A stretch of DNA of 64,000 bases from Rhizobium sp. Lineage in GTDB: Bacteria > Pseudomonadota > Alphaproteobacteria > Rhizobiales > Rhizobiaceae. The first letter of the stretch is position 1. Every line of letters begins with the position of its first letter. The notes below the pieces were generated by a model. The model did not search any database, had not been told where the DNA came from, and saw nothing but the letters and a program-made list of their open reading frames with translations. The stretch covers positions 448,892 through 512,891 of the forward strand of contig PEKW01000005.1 of assembly GCA_002796995.1 (NCBI GenBank), in the 5' to 3' direction. Below are positions 8,077 through 18,422 of this stretch, piece by piece. The position numbers and the translations under genes were made by a program.

Positions 8077-8994
8077 ATGCCGCCCGTCGCCCCGCCCCGC
8101 CTCAATGCCCTGACCTGGTCGCTGCTTGCCCTTCTGGGCCTGATCTGGGGCGGCTCCTTCTTCTTCGGCCGGGTCGCTGTGCCCTATGTGCCGCCGCTGA
8201 CACTCGCCTTCCTGCGGCTGTCGATCGCCGCGCTGGCGCTGCATATCTACCTGCATGGCCGCATGGACCTCTACCGGTCGCTGTGGCAACGCTGGCCAGC
8301 GTTTCTGCTGCTCGGCCTCATCAACAACGCCATCCCGCACACGCTGATTCTCTTCGGCCAGACGGAGATCGGCGCGGGCCTTGCCGCGATTCTCAACGCC
8401 ACGACGCCGATCTGGACCATGCTGATCGCCAACCGTTTCACCGCGGACGAGAAGCTGTCGCCGGCCAAGCTTGCCGGCACGGTGCTCGGCCTTGCCGGCA
8501 CGGCCGTGCTGATCGGTCCGAGCGCATTCAAGGCCAGCGACATTCCGCTCTGGGCCGTGCTTCTGCCGGTCACGGCGGCGATCTCCTACGGATTCGCCGC
8601 GACCTACGGCAAGCGCTTCCGCGACCTGCCTGCGCCGGTGACTGCCACGGGCCAGCTGACCGCATCCTCGATGATCATGCTTCCGACCGCGCTTCTGGTC
8701 GACCATTCCTGGCAGATTCCGATGCCGCCGCTCGAAGCGATCGCCGCCATCCTGGCGCTGGCGCTGATCTCGACCGCCTTCGGCTATATCCTATTCTTCC
8801 GCATCATGGCGCTCGCCGGCGCCACCAATACGTCGCTCGTCACGCTGCTGGTGCCGCCGAGCGCGATCCTGCTCGGCGCGCTGTTTCTGGGCGAGACCCT
8901 GCAGCCGGTGGATCTGGTGGGAATGGCGCTGATCGGCATCGCCCTCATCGTCCTCGACGGGCGTCTCCCGGGCTTTCGCCGCAGTGCAGCATGA
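8077..8994 (+). CDS. EamA-family (drug/metabolite superfamily) transporter
   Basis: A 305-residue integral membrane protein with two EamA repeats and about ten transmembrane helices. The first repeat opens with LLGLIWGGSFFFGRVAV and contains GLINNAIPHTLILFGQTEIG and LAAILNATTPIWTML; the second ends with LGALFLGETLQPVDLVGMALIG. The family exports amino acids, nucleobases or drugs; this sequence does not reveal which. ATG 8077 has CTGGAG upstream; an earlier in-frame start at 7915 would add a polar, non-conserved leader across the preceding terminator region. The gene appears to be monocistronic. Confidence 0.85.
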   Translation: MPPVAPPRLNALTWSLLALLGLIWGGSFFFGRVAVPYVPPLTLAFLRLSIAALALHIYLHGRMDLYRSLWQRWPAFLLLGLINNAIPHTLILFGQTEIGAGLAAILNATTPIWTMLIANRFTADEKLSPAKLAGTVLGLAGTAVLIGPSAFKASDIPLWAVLLPVTAAISYGFAATYGKRFRDLPAPVTATGQLTASSMIMLPTALLVDHSWQIPMPPLEAIAAILALALISTAFGYILFFRIMALAGATNTSLVTLLVPPSAILLGALFLGETLQPVDLVGMALIGIALIVLDGRLPGFRRSAA

Positions 8995-9226
8995 ATGGGA
9001 CGAGTCTCCGGATGTGTGCCTCCCGGAGGCGCCTCGGCCGACTCCCGATCACGCTTGTTAAGCAATATTAATAATCGCTGAAGTTAGGCAAGCGGTTGAA
9101 TTTTCTACGGAAGCGCGGGGGTGCGACAAGTTTTCCACCGCCTTCGACGGCACTGCAGCACATTAATCGCTTTCCTTGCGACACAAATCCGACATATTAT
9201 CTAACGGTCAACACAAGGAGGCAGAC

Positions 9227-9304
9227 ATGGGACTTACGAACTCTCTCAATGTCCTGATCGTCGGTGCGGCGTTTGTGTTCATTGCCACAATGCTGTTCAT
9301 CTAA
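9227..9304 (+). CDS. 25-residue single-span membrane microprotein
   Basis: The peptide MGLTNSLNVLIVGAAFVFIA plus five further residues (TMLFI) is almost entirely one hydrophobic helix with a short polar N-terminus. It has a strong ribosome-binding site, AAGGAG (9214-9219), seven bases before the ATG, and a TAA stop. It stands alone in the 450-base gap between the EamA transporter and metF, with an AT-richer stretch upstream. I do not know its function; many such peptides bind and modulate larger membrane complexes. No other reading frame competes in this interval. Confidence 0.65.
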   Translation: MGLTNSLNVLIVGAAFVFIATMLFI

Positions 9305-9383
9305 CCCAAATGAGTTGAACAAGAGGCCTAGAGGAACCGTCAGCGGTCAGGCCCTTAAGCCGTAAGAGCTTTCCAGTTTTCAT

Positions 9384-9422
9384 GAAGAAGGCGCATGATC
9401 CGATCGGACATGCGCCTTCTTC
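9384..9422. terminator. Strong hairpin in the convergent region before metF stop
   Basis: Fourteen-base perfect arms GAAGAAGGCGCATG and CATGCGCCTTCTTC flank an 11-base loop. It lies between the small membrane protein (+) and metF (-). Neither side has a clear run of T, so it may be an mRNA-end stabilising structure or a weak bidirectional terminator. Confidence 0.5.
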
Positions 9423-9446
9423 GTATCTGCCGGTCGGGCACCTGCC

Positions 9447-10364
9447 TCAGGCGGCAGCGCCCGCCCCTTCCCGCCCGCGCGCGGCAAGCGGCCTCAGGCC
9501 AAGATTGCCGAGCGTGGCGGTGACCAGCGCCGAACGGTTCATCGTGTAGAGATGGAAATCGGAAACGCCGCGCCGGACGAGATCCTCGATCTGCTCGGCC
9601 GCCACTTCGGCTGCGACCGCGGCGCGCGCCTGCGGCTGATCGTCGAGACCGGCGAAGCGCTCGTCGAGGAAGGCCGGGATGCTCGCGCCGCACATCGAGG
9701 CGAAGCGCTTCAACTGCGTGAGGTTCTGGATCGGCATGATGCCGGGCACGATCGGGATCGAGATGCCGGCCGCCCGCACCCGCTCGAGGTAACGCTCGAA
9801 GATATCGTTGTCGAAGAAGAACTGGGTGAGCGCGCGGCAGGCGCCGTTGTCCACCTTGCGCTTCAGCATGTCGATGTCGCTCGCCTCGTCCGGGCTCTCG
9901 GGATGCTTTTCCGGATAGGCCGACACGGAGATCTCGAAGTCGCCCAGCTCGCGCAAGCCGGCAACCAGCTCGGCGGCATTGGCATAGCCGCCCGGATGCG
10001 GCTGATAGGGCGTGCCCATGCCGCCCTGCGGATCGCCGCGAAGGGCGACGAAGTGCTTCACGCCGACGGCGCGGAACTGCTCGACCACCTGATGCACCTC
10101 CTCCTTCGTCGCGCCGACGCAGGTCAGGTGCGCGGCGGTGCGAAGCGGCGTCTCGGCGATCAGTCTGCGCACGGTCGAAAGCGTCGGCTCGCGGGTCGTG
10201 CCGCCAGCGCCATAGGTCACCGAGACGAAATCCGGTGCCCAGTCGGCCAGCTCGTCGACCGTCTTCCACAGCTGGTCCGCCATGTCTTCCGACTTCGGCG
10301 GAAAGAACTCGAAGGAGTAGCGCAGGCGCTCGGCGGTCTTGCCGTTTCGATCGTCAATCGCCAT
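9447..10364 (-). CDS. metF: 5,10-methylenetetrahydrofolate reductase
   Basis: A 305-residue FAD enzyme that reduces 5,10-methylene-THF to 5-methyl-THF, the methyl donor for methionine synthase. Recognisable blocks are YSFEFFPPKS at the N-terminus, PDFVSVTYGAGGTTR, AAHLTCVG, FVALRGDPQGGMG with the Asp that contacts flavin, FFFDNDIF, and the C-terminal HLYTMNRS. It follows the ArsR-methyltransferase gene with no intergenic base (TGA immediately followed by ATG on the minus strand), so the two are surely co-transcribed and under the operator at 11400-11421. Its product is used by metH, also in this window and preceded by the same operator. Confidence 0.96.
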   Translation of the reverse strand: MAIDDRNGKTAERLRYSFEFFPPKSEDMADQLWKTVDELADWAPDFVSVTYGAGGTTREPTLSTVRRLIAETPLRTAAHLTCVGATKEEVHQVVEQFRAVGVKHFVALRGDPQGGMGTPYQPHPGGYANAAELVAGLRELGDFEISVSAYPEKHPESPDEASDIDMLKRKVDNGACRALTQFFFDNDIFERYLERVRAAGISIPIVPGIMPIQNLTQLKRFASMCGASIPAFLDERFAGLDDQPQARAAVAAEVAAEQIEDLVRRGVSDFHLYTMNRSALVTATLGNLGLRPLAARGREGAGAAA

Positions 10365-11384
10365 TCACCTGCTCCCGGTCTGTGCGGCGGTCCCGCTCAA
10401 TTGCGCTTCTGAGGTCTCGCCGCCCTTGCGCGCGAGCCAGATGGTCACGGTCAGCCCGCGGCTGGCGGTGCTGCCGGGCGGCAGGTCCTCGGTCCGCTCG
10501 ACCGACATGCCGTATTTCGCCAGCCATTCGGCCATGGTCTGGTGCGAAAAACCGAGCCGCACATGGGCATGCTCTTCCCGCAGGTATTCGAGCGTGTGCG
10601 GAGCCAGATCGATGATGATCAGCCGCCCGCCGGCCTTCAGCATGCGGCTTGCCTCGGCGAGCGCCAGCTCGGGCTGGACGAGGAAGTGCAGCACCTGGTG
10701 GATGATGACGATGTCGTATTCGTTGCCGTCGAGCGGCAGGTTGAGAATGTCGCCGTGGCGGACCGAAGCCTTGAGCACGCCGGCCTTGTCGAGATTGGCA
10801 CGCGCCACCGCCAGCATGTCGCGGCTGGCGTCGATGCCCGTCGCGCGGCGGTAGCCGTCCTGCAGAAGCTGGAGAATGCGGCCGGTGCCGGTGCCGAGAT
10901 CGAGCAGCGCGTCGACCGTCTCGGTGCCGATCAGCTCGAGCAGCTTGGCCTCGACGGCAGTGTCGTCGACATGCAGGCGGCGCAGCTCGTCCCATTCGGA
11001 GGCGTTGCGCTTGAAATATTCCTGGGCCCGCTCTGCCCTCGCGCGCTTGACGGCGGCCAGGCGTTCGCTGTCGCGCAGGAGCACGGCGTCGTTCTCGCAG
11101 GTGGCGGCCAGCAGCATATTGGCAAGCGCCGCCGCTTCGCCATCCTGCTTGAGGCGGAAATAGGCCCAGGCGCCCTCCTGATAGCGGTCGATCAGCCCCG
11201 CTTCGGCCAGCAGCTTCAGATGGCGGGAGATGCGCGGTTGCGACTGGCCGAGAATGTCGGTCAGGTCGGTAACCGTCAGGTCACCCGCCGAGAGCAGCGC
11301 CAGCAGCCGCAGGCGTGTCGGCTCGCCGGCCGCCTTCAGCAATTCCACCAGGGCGTCGACGCCGAATTTCATGTTTGCCGTCAT
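10365..11384 (-). CDS. ArsR-family regulator fused to a SAM-dependent methyltransferase domain (SahR-like)
   Basis: A 339-residue two-domain protein. Residues about 8-95 are an ArsR winged helix (LLKAAGEPTRLRLLALLSAG, then QPRISRHLKLLAEAGLI as recognition helix). Residues about 140-325 are a class I methyltransferase domain with a complete SAM site, ALLDLGTGTGRILQLL, then GIDASRDML and IVIIHQVLHFL. It heads the operon with metF. From memory, ArsR proteins of the SahR/SamR group control methionine and SAM recycling in Proteobacteria; I infer that this domain senses SAM or S-adenosylhomocysteine rather than acting as an enzyme, but catalysis cannot be excluded. A palindrome 16 bases before its start is repeated before metH. 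Confidence 0.85.
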   Translation of the reverse strand: MTANMKFGVDALVELLKAAGEPTRLRLLALLSAGDLTVTDLTDILGQSQPRISRHLKLLAEAGLIDRYQEGAWAYFRLKQDGEAAALANMLLAATCENDAVLLRDSERLAAVKRARAERAQEYFKRNASEWDELRRLHVDDTAVEAKLLELIGTETVDALLDLGTGTGRILQLLQDGYRRATGIDASRDMLAVARANLDKAGVLKASVRHGDILNLPLDGNEYDIVIIHQVLHFLVQPELALAEASRMLKAGGRLIIIDLAPHTLEYLREEHAHVRLGFSHQTMAEWLAKYGMSVERTEDLPPGSTASRGLTVTIWLARKGGETSEAQLSGTAAQTGSR

Positions 11385-11399
11385 TCTTCACCCAATCAA

Positions 11400-11421
11400 G
11401 ACATAAACATATCTTTATGTC
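11400..11421 (-). promoter_or_regulatory. Operator palindrome of the arsR-methyltransferase/metF operon
   Basis: The core ACATAAACATATCTTTATGT is flanked by G and C, giving perfect 8-base arms GACATAAA/TTTATGTC around a 6-base centre. It lies 16-37 bases before the start codon of the ArsR-methyltransferase gene, and on the minus strand CTGACA overlaps its left arm as a possible -35. The metH upstream region carries the same element with one mismatch in 22. Autoregulation is inferred. Confidence 0.8.
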
Positions 11422-11541
11422 AGTCGCGATTCTTGCGCAAGGGCAAAGTGTGAAAACCTGCAGACGAGCAAGCGACGTTCCACAGCAAAGGGGTACACCA
11501 GCGGGTGAACGAAGCCATAGAGCGGCTGGTGAAACGGCAAC

Positions 11542-11566
11542 AAAAAACCCCGGCGAACCGGGGTTT
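11542..11566 (-). terminator. Rho-independent terminator of ettA
   Basis: On the minus strand AAACCCCGG and CCGGGGTTT arms with a four-base loop are followed by TTTTTT, 18 bases after the ettA stop. Confidence 0.87.
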
Positions 11567-11583
11567 CTGCAGAACCTGGAAGC

Positions 11584-13233
<1,650 letters not shown>

Positions 13234-13491
13234 CGTGTTGAATTGCTCCGCGGGCGTGAAGGGGATTTGCCGCTATGTAGGCGAAAGCGCCGCACGGGGC
13301 AATGCGAAACGCAGCCGGGCCGGGCTCTTTTCTGGCTAGAGCCGTCGCCATCCGGCCCGTTTCAACGCCACGCGAACCCTCCACGCGCGCCGACGGCCGC
13401 CCGTCGTTCAGCGAGGCACTGTCAGAAAAAATTCCTTTGCGGCCCCGCCTGATGCCCTTTAACCCTTGATCCGAGTTTGGGGAGGACGGCA

Positions 13492-14442
13492 ATGGCATTC
13501 GAAACCAGCAGGCAGCTTGCAACGGTCACGGGCGCGGAGCTCAGCTATCACCTTGAGGAAGCAGCGGGCACGGCGCGCGGAATCGTCATCGTGTGCCACG
13601 GGCTGGCCGAACATTCGCGCCGCTACCGCCGCTTCGCCGAAGCGCTGTCGGCCGCCGGCTACCACGTCTTTGCCCACGACCACCGCGGCCATGGGGAGAC
13701 GACCGCAGTCGGTGCGCCCCGCGCCCGCTTCGCCCGGCGCGAAGGCTGGAAGGCCGTGATCTCCGACACGCTGTCCATGCGTGAGCTGGCGGTCGGACAG
13801 TATCCCGGGTTGCCGGTCATCCTCTTCGGCCATTCCATGGGCGGGCTCGCCGCCCTCAACACCGTGACGGATCATCCCGAGGCCTTCGATGCGCTGGCGG
13901 TGTGGAATTCCAACTTCAATCCGGGGCTCGCCGGACGGTTCGCCCAAGGGGTGCTGGCGATCGAGCGCATGCTCAAGGGCTCGGACGTGCCGAGCCTGAT
14001 TCTGCCGCGCGCCACCTTCCTGGCCTGGGGCAAGCGCATTCCCAACCGCCGGACCGATGCCGACTGGCTGTCGCGCGATGTCCAGGAAGTCGATGCCTAT
14101 GTCAGCGACCCGCTCTGCGGTTTCGACGCCAGCGTCTCGCTCTGGCGCGACGTGTTCACCCTGACTTTCCGCGGCGCCTCGGCGGAGCAGCTGCAGCGTC
14201 TGCCGAAGGACAAGCCGATCCACCTGGTGGGCGGCGGGCAAGACCCGGCGACCGACAATGCCCGGGCGATCGAATGGCTGAGCAAACGTCTGGCCGGGCT
14301 CGGCTTCCGGGCGGTCACCACCCGGATCTACCCCGACATGCGCCACGAAACGCTGAACGAGATCGGCCGTGAGGGAGCGACCTCGGACTTCGTCGCCTGG
14401 TGCGACGCGGTGACGGCGCAGGCCGGGGCGCACAAGGCCTGA
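13492..14442 (+). CDS. Alpha/beta hydrolase, lysophospholipase-like (Hydrolase_4)
   Basis: A 316-residue cytoplasmic alpha/beta hydrolase. Near the N-terminus is the oxyanion-hole strand GIVIVCHGLAEHSRRYRRFA, followed by the HDHRGHGET turn and the nucleophile elbow LFGHSMGGLAAL with Ser115. A late GGGQDPATDN and a terminal PDMRHETLNE supply the likely Asp and His of the triad. These features fit the monoglyceride lipase/PldB branch, acting on lysophospholipids or monoacylglycerols. ATG 13492 is preceded by GGGGAGG; an upstream TTG at 13477 is less likely. The gene is divergent from ettA with about 260 bases between them that hold no further gene I can see. Confidence 0.85.
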   Translation: MAFETSRQLATVTGAELSYHLEEAAGTARGIVIVCHGLAEHSRRYRRFAEALSAAGYHVFAHDHRGHGETTAVGAPRARFARREGWKAVISDTLSMRELAVGQYPGLPVILFGHSMGGLAALNTVTDHPEAFDALAVWNSNFNPGLAGRFAQGVLAIERMLKGSDVPSLILPRATFLAWGKRIPNRRTDADWLSRDVQEVDAYVSDPLCGFDASVSLWRDVFTLTFRGASAEQLQRLPKDKPIHLVGGGQDPATDNARAIEWLSKRLAGLGFRAVTTRIYPDMRHETLNEIGREGATSDFVAWCDAVTAQAGAHKA

Positions 14443-14596
14443 AGCCCTGGCGATGCCGAAACGGAATGATCCCATGAGAGAAATTCAAGTGCTTCCGCCA
14501 AAGGGCGAAGCTATAGATATCTCAAGAGTAACTTGTCCGTAGCACCGCAAGCGCAAAGCTGCAGGCGGTCCTGACCGCAGAAGAGCAAGGCCCGCG

Positions 14597-15559
14597 ATGA
14601 CCACCCCACCCGGACCGCCCGCGCCGGCCCTGCCCGCCTCGTCCCCGGATGTAACGATCGGTCTGCTGCTGATGGTCGCCGCGGTGCTGATCGCGCCGTT
14701 CATCGACATCTTCTCCAAGCTCGCCACCGAGACCACCTCGCCGATGGAGATCACCGCGGTACGGTTCTTCTTCCAGATGGTCTTCATGCTGCCGATCTTC
14801 GTCTGGCGGCAGACCCTCCCGCGTTTCTCGCGGACCAATACCCGCTACCACGTCGCGCGCGGCGGGTTGATCGCGCTCTCCATGGTCTGCTACGTCACGG
14901 CGCTCTCGGTGATGTCGGTTGCCGATGCCGTGGCGATCTTCTTCATCGAGCCGATCATCCTGACGGTCCTTTCCAGCATATTCCTCAAGGAAACCATCGG
15001 CTGGCGTCGCTACACCGCCTGCGCCGTGGGCTTCTGCGGGGCGCTGCTGATCATCCAGCCGAGCTTCGAGGAGGTCGGTTTCATCGCCCTTCTGCCGGCG
15101 GTCTCGGCGCTGTGCGTCGCCATCTTCGCCATCCTGACTCGCAAGCTCGCCCATCGCGAGGACCCGTGGTCGATGCAGATCGAGACCGGCTTCTGGGGTC
15201 TGGTGATCTCGGCCGCGGCCATCGGCCTCTTCGGCCAAAGCATGCCGTCGATCTTCGCGCCCAGCCTGCCCGATCTTACCAGCATGGTGTGGATGACCAG
15301 CGTCGGCCTTGCCGCGGCGATTTCGGGCATATTCGGCGTCTATGCCTATCGCTCGGCCCCGGCCTCGACGCTGGCACCGCTGCAGTATCTGGAGATCGTC
15401 ACCACGACGATCTTCGGCTGGCTGGTCTTCCGCGACTTCCCCGACCCGATCAAATGGCTGGGCATCGCCATCATCATCGGCTCCGGCCTCTTCATCATCT
15501 GGCGGGAACGCCGCTTCACCTCGAAGCCGGTCTCCGAGAACGCCACGCTTGCGCCATGA
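14597..15559 (+). CDS. EamA-family transporter, first gene of a three-gene operon
   Basis: A 320-residue membrane protein with about ten helices and two EamA repeats. The first repeat has IAPFIDIFSKLATETTSPME and ITAVRFFFQMVFMLPIF; the second has YRSAPASTLAPLQYLEIVTT and LVFRDFPDPIKWLGIAIIIG. The sequence ends in a possible ATGA overlap with the next gene, so transporter, CoA-transferase and TPP enzyme are probably made from one message. It may move the acid handled by those enzymes, or a product of theirs. Substrate unknown. It is unrelated in detail to the other EamA protein at 8077-8994. Confidence 0.85.
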   Translation: MTTPPGPPAPALPASSPDVTIGLLLMVAAVLIAPFIDIFSKLATETTSPMEITAVRFFFQMVFMLPIFVWRQTLPRFSRTNTRYHVARGGLIALSMVCYVTALSVMSVADAVAIFFIEPIILTVLSSIFLKETIGWRRYTACAVGFCGALLIIQPSFEEVGFIALLPAVSALCVAIFAILTRKLAHREDPWSMQIETGFWGLVISAAAIGLFGQSMPSIFAPSLPDLTSMVWMTSVGLAAAISGIFGVYAYRSAPASTLAPLQYLEIVTTTIFGWLVFRDFPDPIKWLGIAIIIGSGLFIIWRERRFTSKPVSENATLAP

Positions 15560-15570
15560 CAGGACCCAGC

Positions 15571-16773
15571 ATGACCGAAAACCCCGTCAAGAAGCCGCCG
15601 CTTGCCGGCATCCGCGTGATCGAGCTCGCCCGCGTGCTGGCCGGCCCCTGGGCCGGGCAGATGCTCGCCGATCTCGGCGCCGACGTCATCAAGGTCGAGA
15701 ACCCGGAAGGCGGCGACGACACGCGCGCCTGGGGACCGCCCTTCGTCGAGGGCAAGGACGGCGAGAACCTGTCGGCCGCCTATTACCACTCGACCAACCG
15801 CAACAAGCGCTCGATCGCCATCGACTTCCGCTCGCCGGAGGGCCAGGAGATCGTCAAACGCCTGATCGCCAGCGCCGACGTGGTGATCGAAAACTTCAAG
15901 CTCGGCGGCCTGAAGAAATACGGCCTCGACTACGAAAGCCTTAAGGCGGTCAACCCGAAGCTCGTCTACTGCTCGATCACCGGCTTCGGGCAGAATGGCC
16001 CCTATGCCGAATTCGCCGGCTACGACTACATCGTCCAGGGCATGTCGGGTTTCATGTCGATCACCGGGGAACCGGACGGCCAGCCGATGAAGGCGGGCGT
16101 GGCGATCGCCGACATCTTCACCGGCATCTACGCCGTCACCGCCATCCAGGCAGCGCTGATCCATGTGATGAAGACCGGCGAAGGCCAGTTCGTCGACATG
16201 GCGCTGCTCGACGTGATGTCCGGCGTGCTCGCCAACCAGAACCTCAACTACCTGATCTCGGGCAGGGCCCCGGTCCGGCTCGGCAATGCCCATCCCAACA
16301 TCTCGCCTTACGAGGTCGTGCCGACCGCCGACGGCCATCTGATCCTCGCCGTCGGCAATGACGGCCAGTTCAAGCGCCTCTGCGCCATTCTCGGCATTGC
16401 CGGGGTCGCCGAGGACGAGCGCTTCGCCACCAACAAGGCCCGCGTCGCCAACAAGGTCGAGGTCCGCCGCATCGTCACCGCCGAGACGGCGAAATGGGCC
16501 AAGCGCGATCTCCTGACCGCCTGCGAGACCAATGCCGTGCCGGCCGGGCCGATCAACTCGATCGCCGAGATGTTCGACGACCCGCAGGTCAAGGCCCGCG
16601 AGCTGCGCATCGAACTCGAGGATGCCGACGGCAATGTCATCCCCGGCGTGCGCACGCCCATCGTCCTGTCCGAGACGCCGCTGCGCTACGCGCGCCCGAG
16701 CCCGCGCGTCGGCGAGCATCAACAAGAAATTCTCGCCGAACTGGCCGAGATCGAAAGGGAGAGAAACCAATGA
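15571..16773 (+). CDS. CaiB/BaiF family (class III) CoA-transferase
   Basis: A 400-residue class III CoA-transferase that would shift CoA between two carboxylic acids through an aspartyl-anhydride intermediate. The opening GIRVIELARVLAGPWAGQML and LGADVIKVENPEGGDDTR, the YYHSTNRNKRSIAIDFR block, NPKLVYCSITGFGQNGPYAE and the following GYDYIVQGMSGFMSITG are family hallmarks; GQFVDMALLDVM contains the expected acidic residue near mid-protein. A start at ATG 15556 would overlap the transporter stop by four bases and add five residues; the ATG at 15571 has AGGA upstream. Its stop overlaps the start of the TPP enzyme. The pair recalls formyl-CoA transferase with oxalyl-CoA decarboxylase, but neither sequence is specific enough to claim oxalate. 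Confidence 0.88.
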   Translation: MTENPVKKPPLAGIRVIELARVLAGPWAGQMLADLGADVIKVENPEGGDDTRAWGPPFVEGKDGENLSAAYYHSTNRNKRSIAIDFRSPEGQEIVKRLIASADVVIENFKLGGLKKYGLDYESLKAVNPKLVYCSITGFGQNGPYAEFAGYDYIVQGMSGFMSITGEPDGQPMKAGVAIADIFTGIYAVTAIQAALIHVMKTGEGQFVDMALLDVMSGVLANQNLNYLISGRAPVRLGNAHPNISPYEVVPTADGHLILAVGNDGQFKRLCAILGIAGVAEDERFATNKARVANKVEVRRIVTAETAKWAKRDLLTACETNAVPAGPINSIAEMFDDPQVKARELRIELEDADGNVIPGVRTPIVLSETPLRYARPSPRVGEHQQEILAELAEIERERNQ

Positions 16774-18422
16774 AGAAGACTGGCGGGGAACTGATCGTCG
16801 AGGCGCTCAAGGCGAACGGCGTAGAACGCGTCTCCTGCGTGCCGGGCGAAAGCTATCTGGCCGTTCTCGACGCGCTGCGCGACAGCGGCATCGAGACGCT
16901 CGTCTGCCGCCAGGAAGGTGGTGCCGCGATGATGGCCGACGCCTGGGGCCGCCTGACCGGCAAGCCCGGCATCTGCATGGTGACGCGCGGTCCGGGCGCC
17001 ACCAACGCCACCGCCGGCCTGCACATCGCCCGGCAGGATTCGATCCCGATGATCCTGTTCATCGGCCAGGTCGGACGCGACATGCGCGAGCGCGAGGCCT
17101 TCCAGGAGGTCGAATACCGCCGCGCCTTCACCGAATTCGCCAAATGGGTCGGCGAGATCGACGACGCCCGCCGCATCCCGGAATTCGTCACCCGCGCCTT
17201 TGCCGTCGCCACCTCCGGCCGCCCCGGCCCGGTCGTTCTCTCGCTGCCGGAAGACATGCTGGTGGACGAGGTCGAGGCCCCGGCCGCCAAGGCCGCCATG
17301 CCTGTTGAAGCCCATCCCGGCCCGTCGCAGATCGAGCAGCTGGGCGAAATGCTCGCCACCGCCAAGCGCCCGATCGCCATTCTCGGCGGCACGCGCTGGA
17401 CCAAGCAAGCCGTTTCCGAATTCGAGGATTTCGCCAACCGCTGGAAGCTGCCGATCGGCTGCTCCTTCCGCCGCCAGATGCTGTTCGACCACCTGAACGC
17501 CTCCTATGCCGGCGATGTCGGCATCGGCATCAATCCGGCTCTGTCGAGGGAGATCAAGGAGGCCGACCTCGTGCTGCTGATCGGCGGCCGTTTCTCGGAA
17601 ATGCCGTCCTCCAGCTACACACTGCTCGACGTCCCCTACCCGTCGCAGACGCTCGTGCATGTCTATCCGGATCCCTCCGAGCTCGGTCGCGTCTATCGCC
17701 CGGATCTCGCCATTTGCGCTGCCCCGGTCGAGTTCGTCGGCGCGCTCAAGTCCTTGAAGGCACCGGAGCAGCCCGTCTGGGCCGCCCGCACCGAGGCCAT
17801 GCACACCGCCTATCTCTCCTGGTCGACGCCGCCGACCCAAGGCCCCGGCCCGGTTCGCATGGGGCCGATCATGGACTGGATCGAGGCCAACACGGCCGAG
17901 GACACGATCTTCACCAACGGCGCCGGCAATTACGCCACCTGGGTGCACCGCTTCCACCGCTTCCGCGACTTCGCCACCCAGGCCGCCCCGACCTCCGGCT
18001 CGATGGGCTATGGCTTGCCCGCCGCCGTCGCTGCCAAGGCGCTGCATCCGGACCGCGAAGTCATCTGCTTTGCCGGTGACGGCTGCTTCATGATGCACGG
18101 ACAGGAATTCGCCACCGCCATCCGCTACGATCTGCCGATCATCGTCTGCCTGGTGAACAACGGCATCTACGGCACGATCCGCATGCACCAGGAGCGAGAA
18201 TATCCCGGCCGCGTCAGCGCCACCGACCTGACCAACCCCGACTTCGCCGCCTTCGCCCGCGCCTACGGCGGGCATGGCGAGAAGGTCGAGGCGACGGAGG
18301 ATTTTGCCGGCGCCTTCGAGCGCGCCCGCGCTTCGGGCAAGCCGTCGATCATCGAGATCAAGCTCGACCCGGAAGCGATCACGCCGATGAAGACGCTGAC
18401 GCAGATCCGCGACAAGACCTGA
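16770..18422 (+). CDS. Thiamine pyrophosphate-dependent enzyme of the acetolactate synthase/decarboxylase superfamily
   Basis: A 550-residue three-domain ThDP enzyme. The N-terminal PYR domain includes VSCVPGESYLAVLDAL and the catalytic glutamate in CRQEGGAAMMADAWGR (Glu49); the central domain has PIAILGGTRW; the C-terminal PP domain has the ThDP motif GDGCFMMHGQEFATAIRY leading to NNGIYGT (Gly436-Asp437). It overlaps the CoA-transferase stop by four bases (ATGA). Possible reactions are decarboxylation of a 2-keto acid or acyl-CoA, or carboligation; no FAD-binding or CoA-binding signature lets me choose. It is not a plain IlvB: no regulatory subunit gene is nearby. The substrate remains open. 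Confidence 0.85.
   Translation: MKKTGGELIVEALKANGVERVSCVPGESYLAVLDALRDSGIETLVCRQEGGAAMMADAWGRLTGKPGICMVTRGPGATNATAGLHIARQDSIPMILFIGQVGRDMREREAFQEVEYRRAFTEFAKWVGEIDDARRIPEFVTRAFAVATSGRPGPVVLSLPEDMLVDEVEAPAAKAAMPVEAHPGPSQIEQLGEMLATAKRPIAILGGTRWTKQAVSEFEDFANRWKLPIGCSFRRQMLFDHLNASYAGDVGIGINPALSREIKEADLVLLIGGRFSEMPSSSYTLLDVPYPSQTLVHVYPDPSELGRVYRPDLAICAAPVEFVGALKSLKAPEQPVWAARTEAMHTAYLSWSTPPTQGPGPVRMGPIMDWIEANTAEDTIFTNGAGNYATWVHRFHRFRDFATQAAPTSGSMGYGLPAAVAAKALHPDREVICFAGDGCFMMHGQEFATAIRYDLPIIVCLVNNGIYGTIRMHQEREYPGRVSATDLTNPDFAAFARAYGGHGEKVEATEDFAGAFERARASGKPSIIEIKLDPEAITPMKTLTQIRDKT

Noticed and set aside
9058..9071. TTAA-N6-TTAA resembling a CtrA box
   Set aside because: The consensus requires seven spacer bases; with six it is not a good match, and it is not placed close to a start codon.
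14521..18422. Oxalate degradation operon (frc-oxc)
   Set aside because: The gene pairing is suggestive, but the TPP enzyme looks more like the acetolactate synthase group than oxalyl-CoA decarboxylase, so the specific pathway is not claimed.
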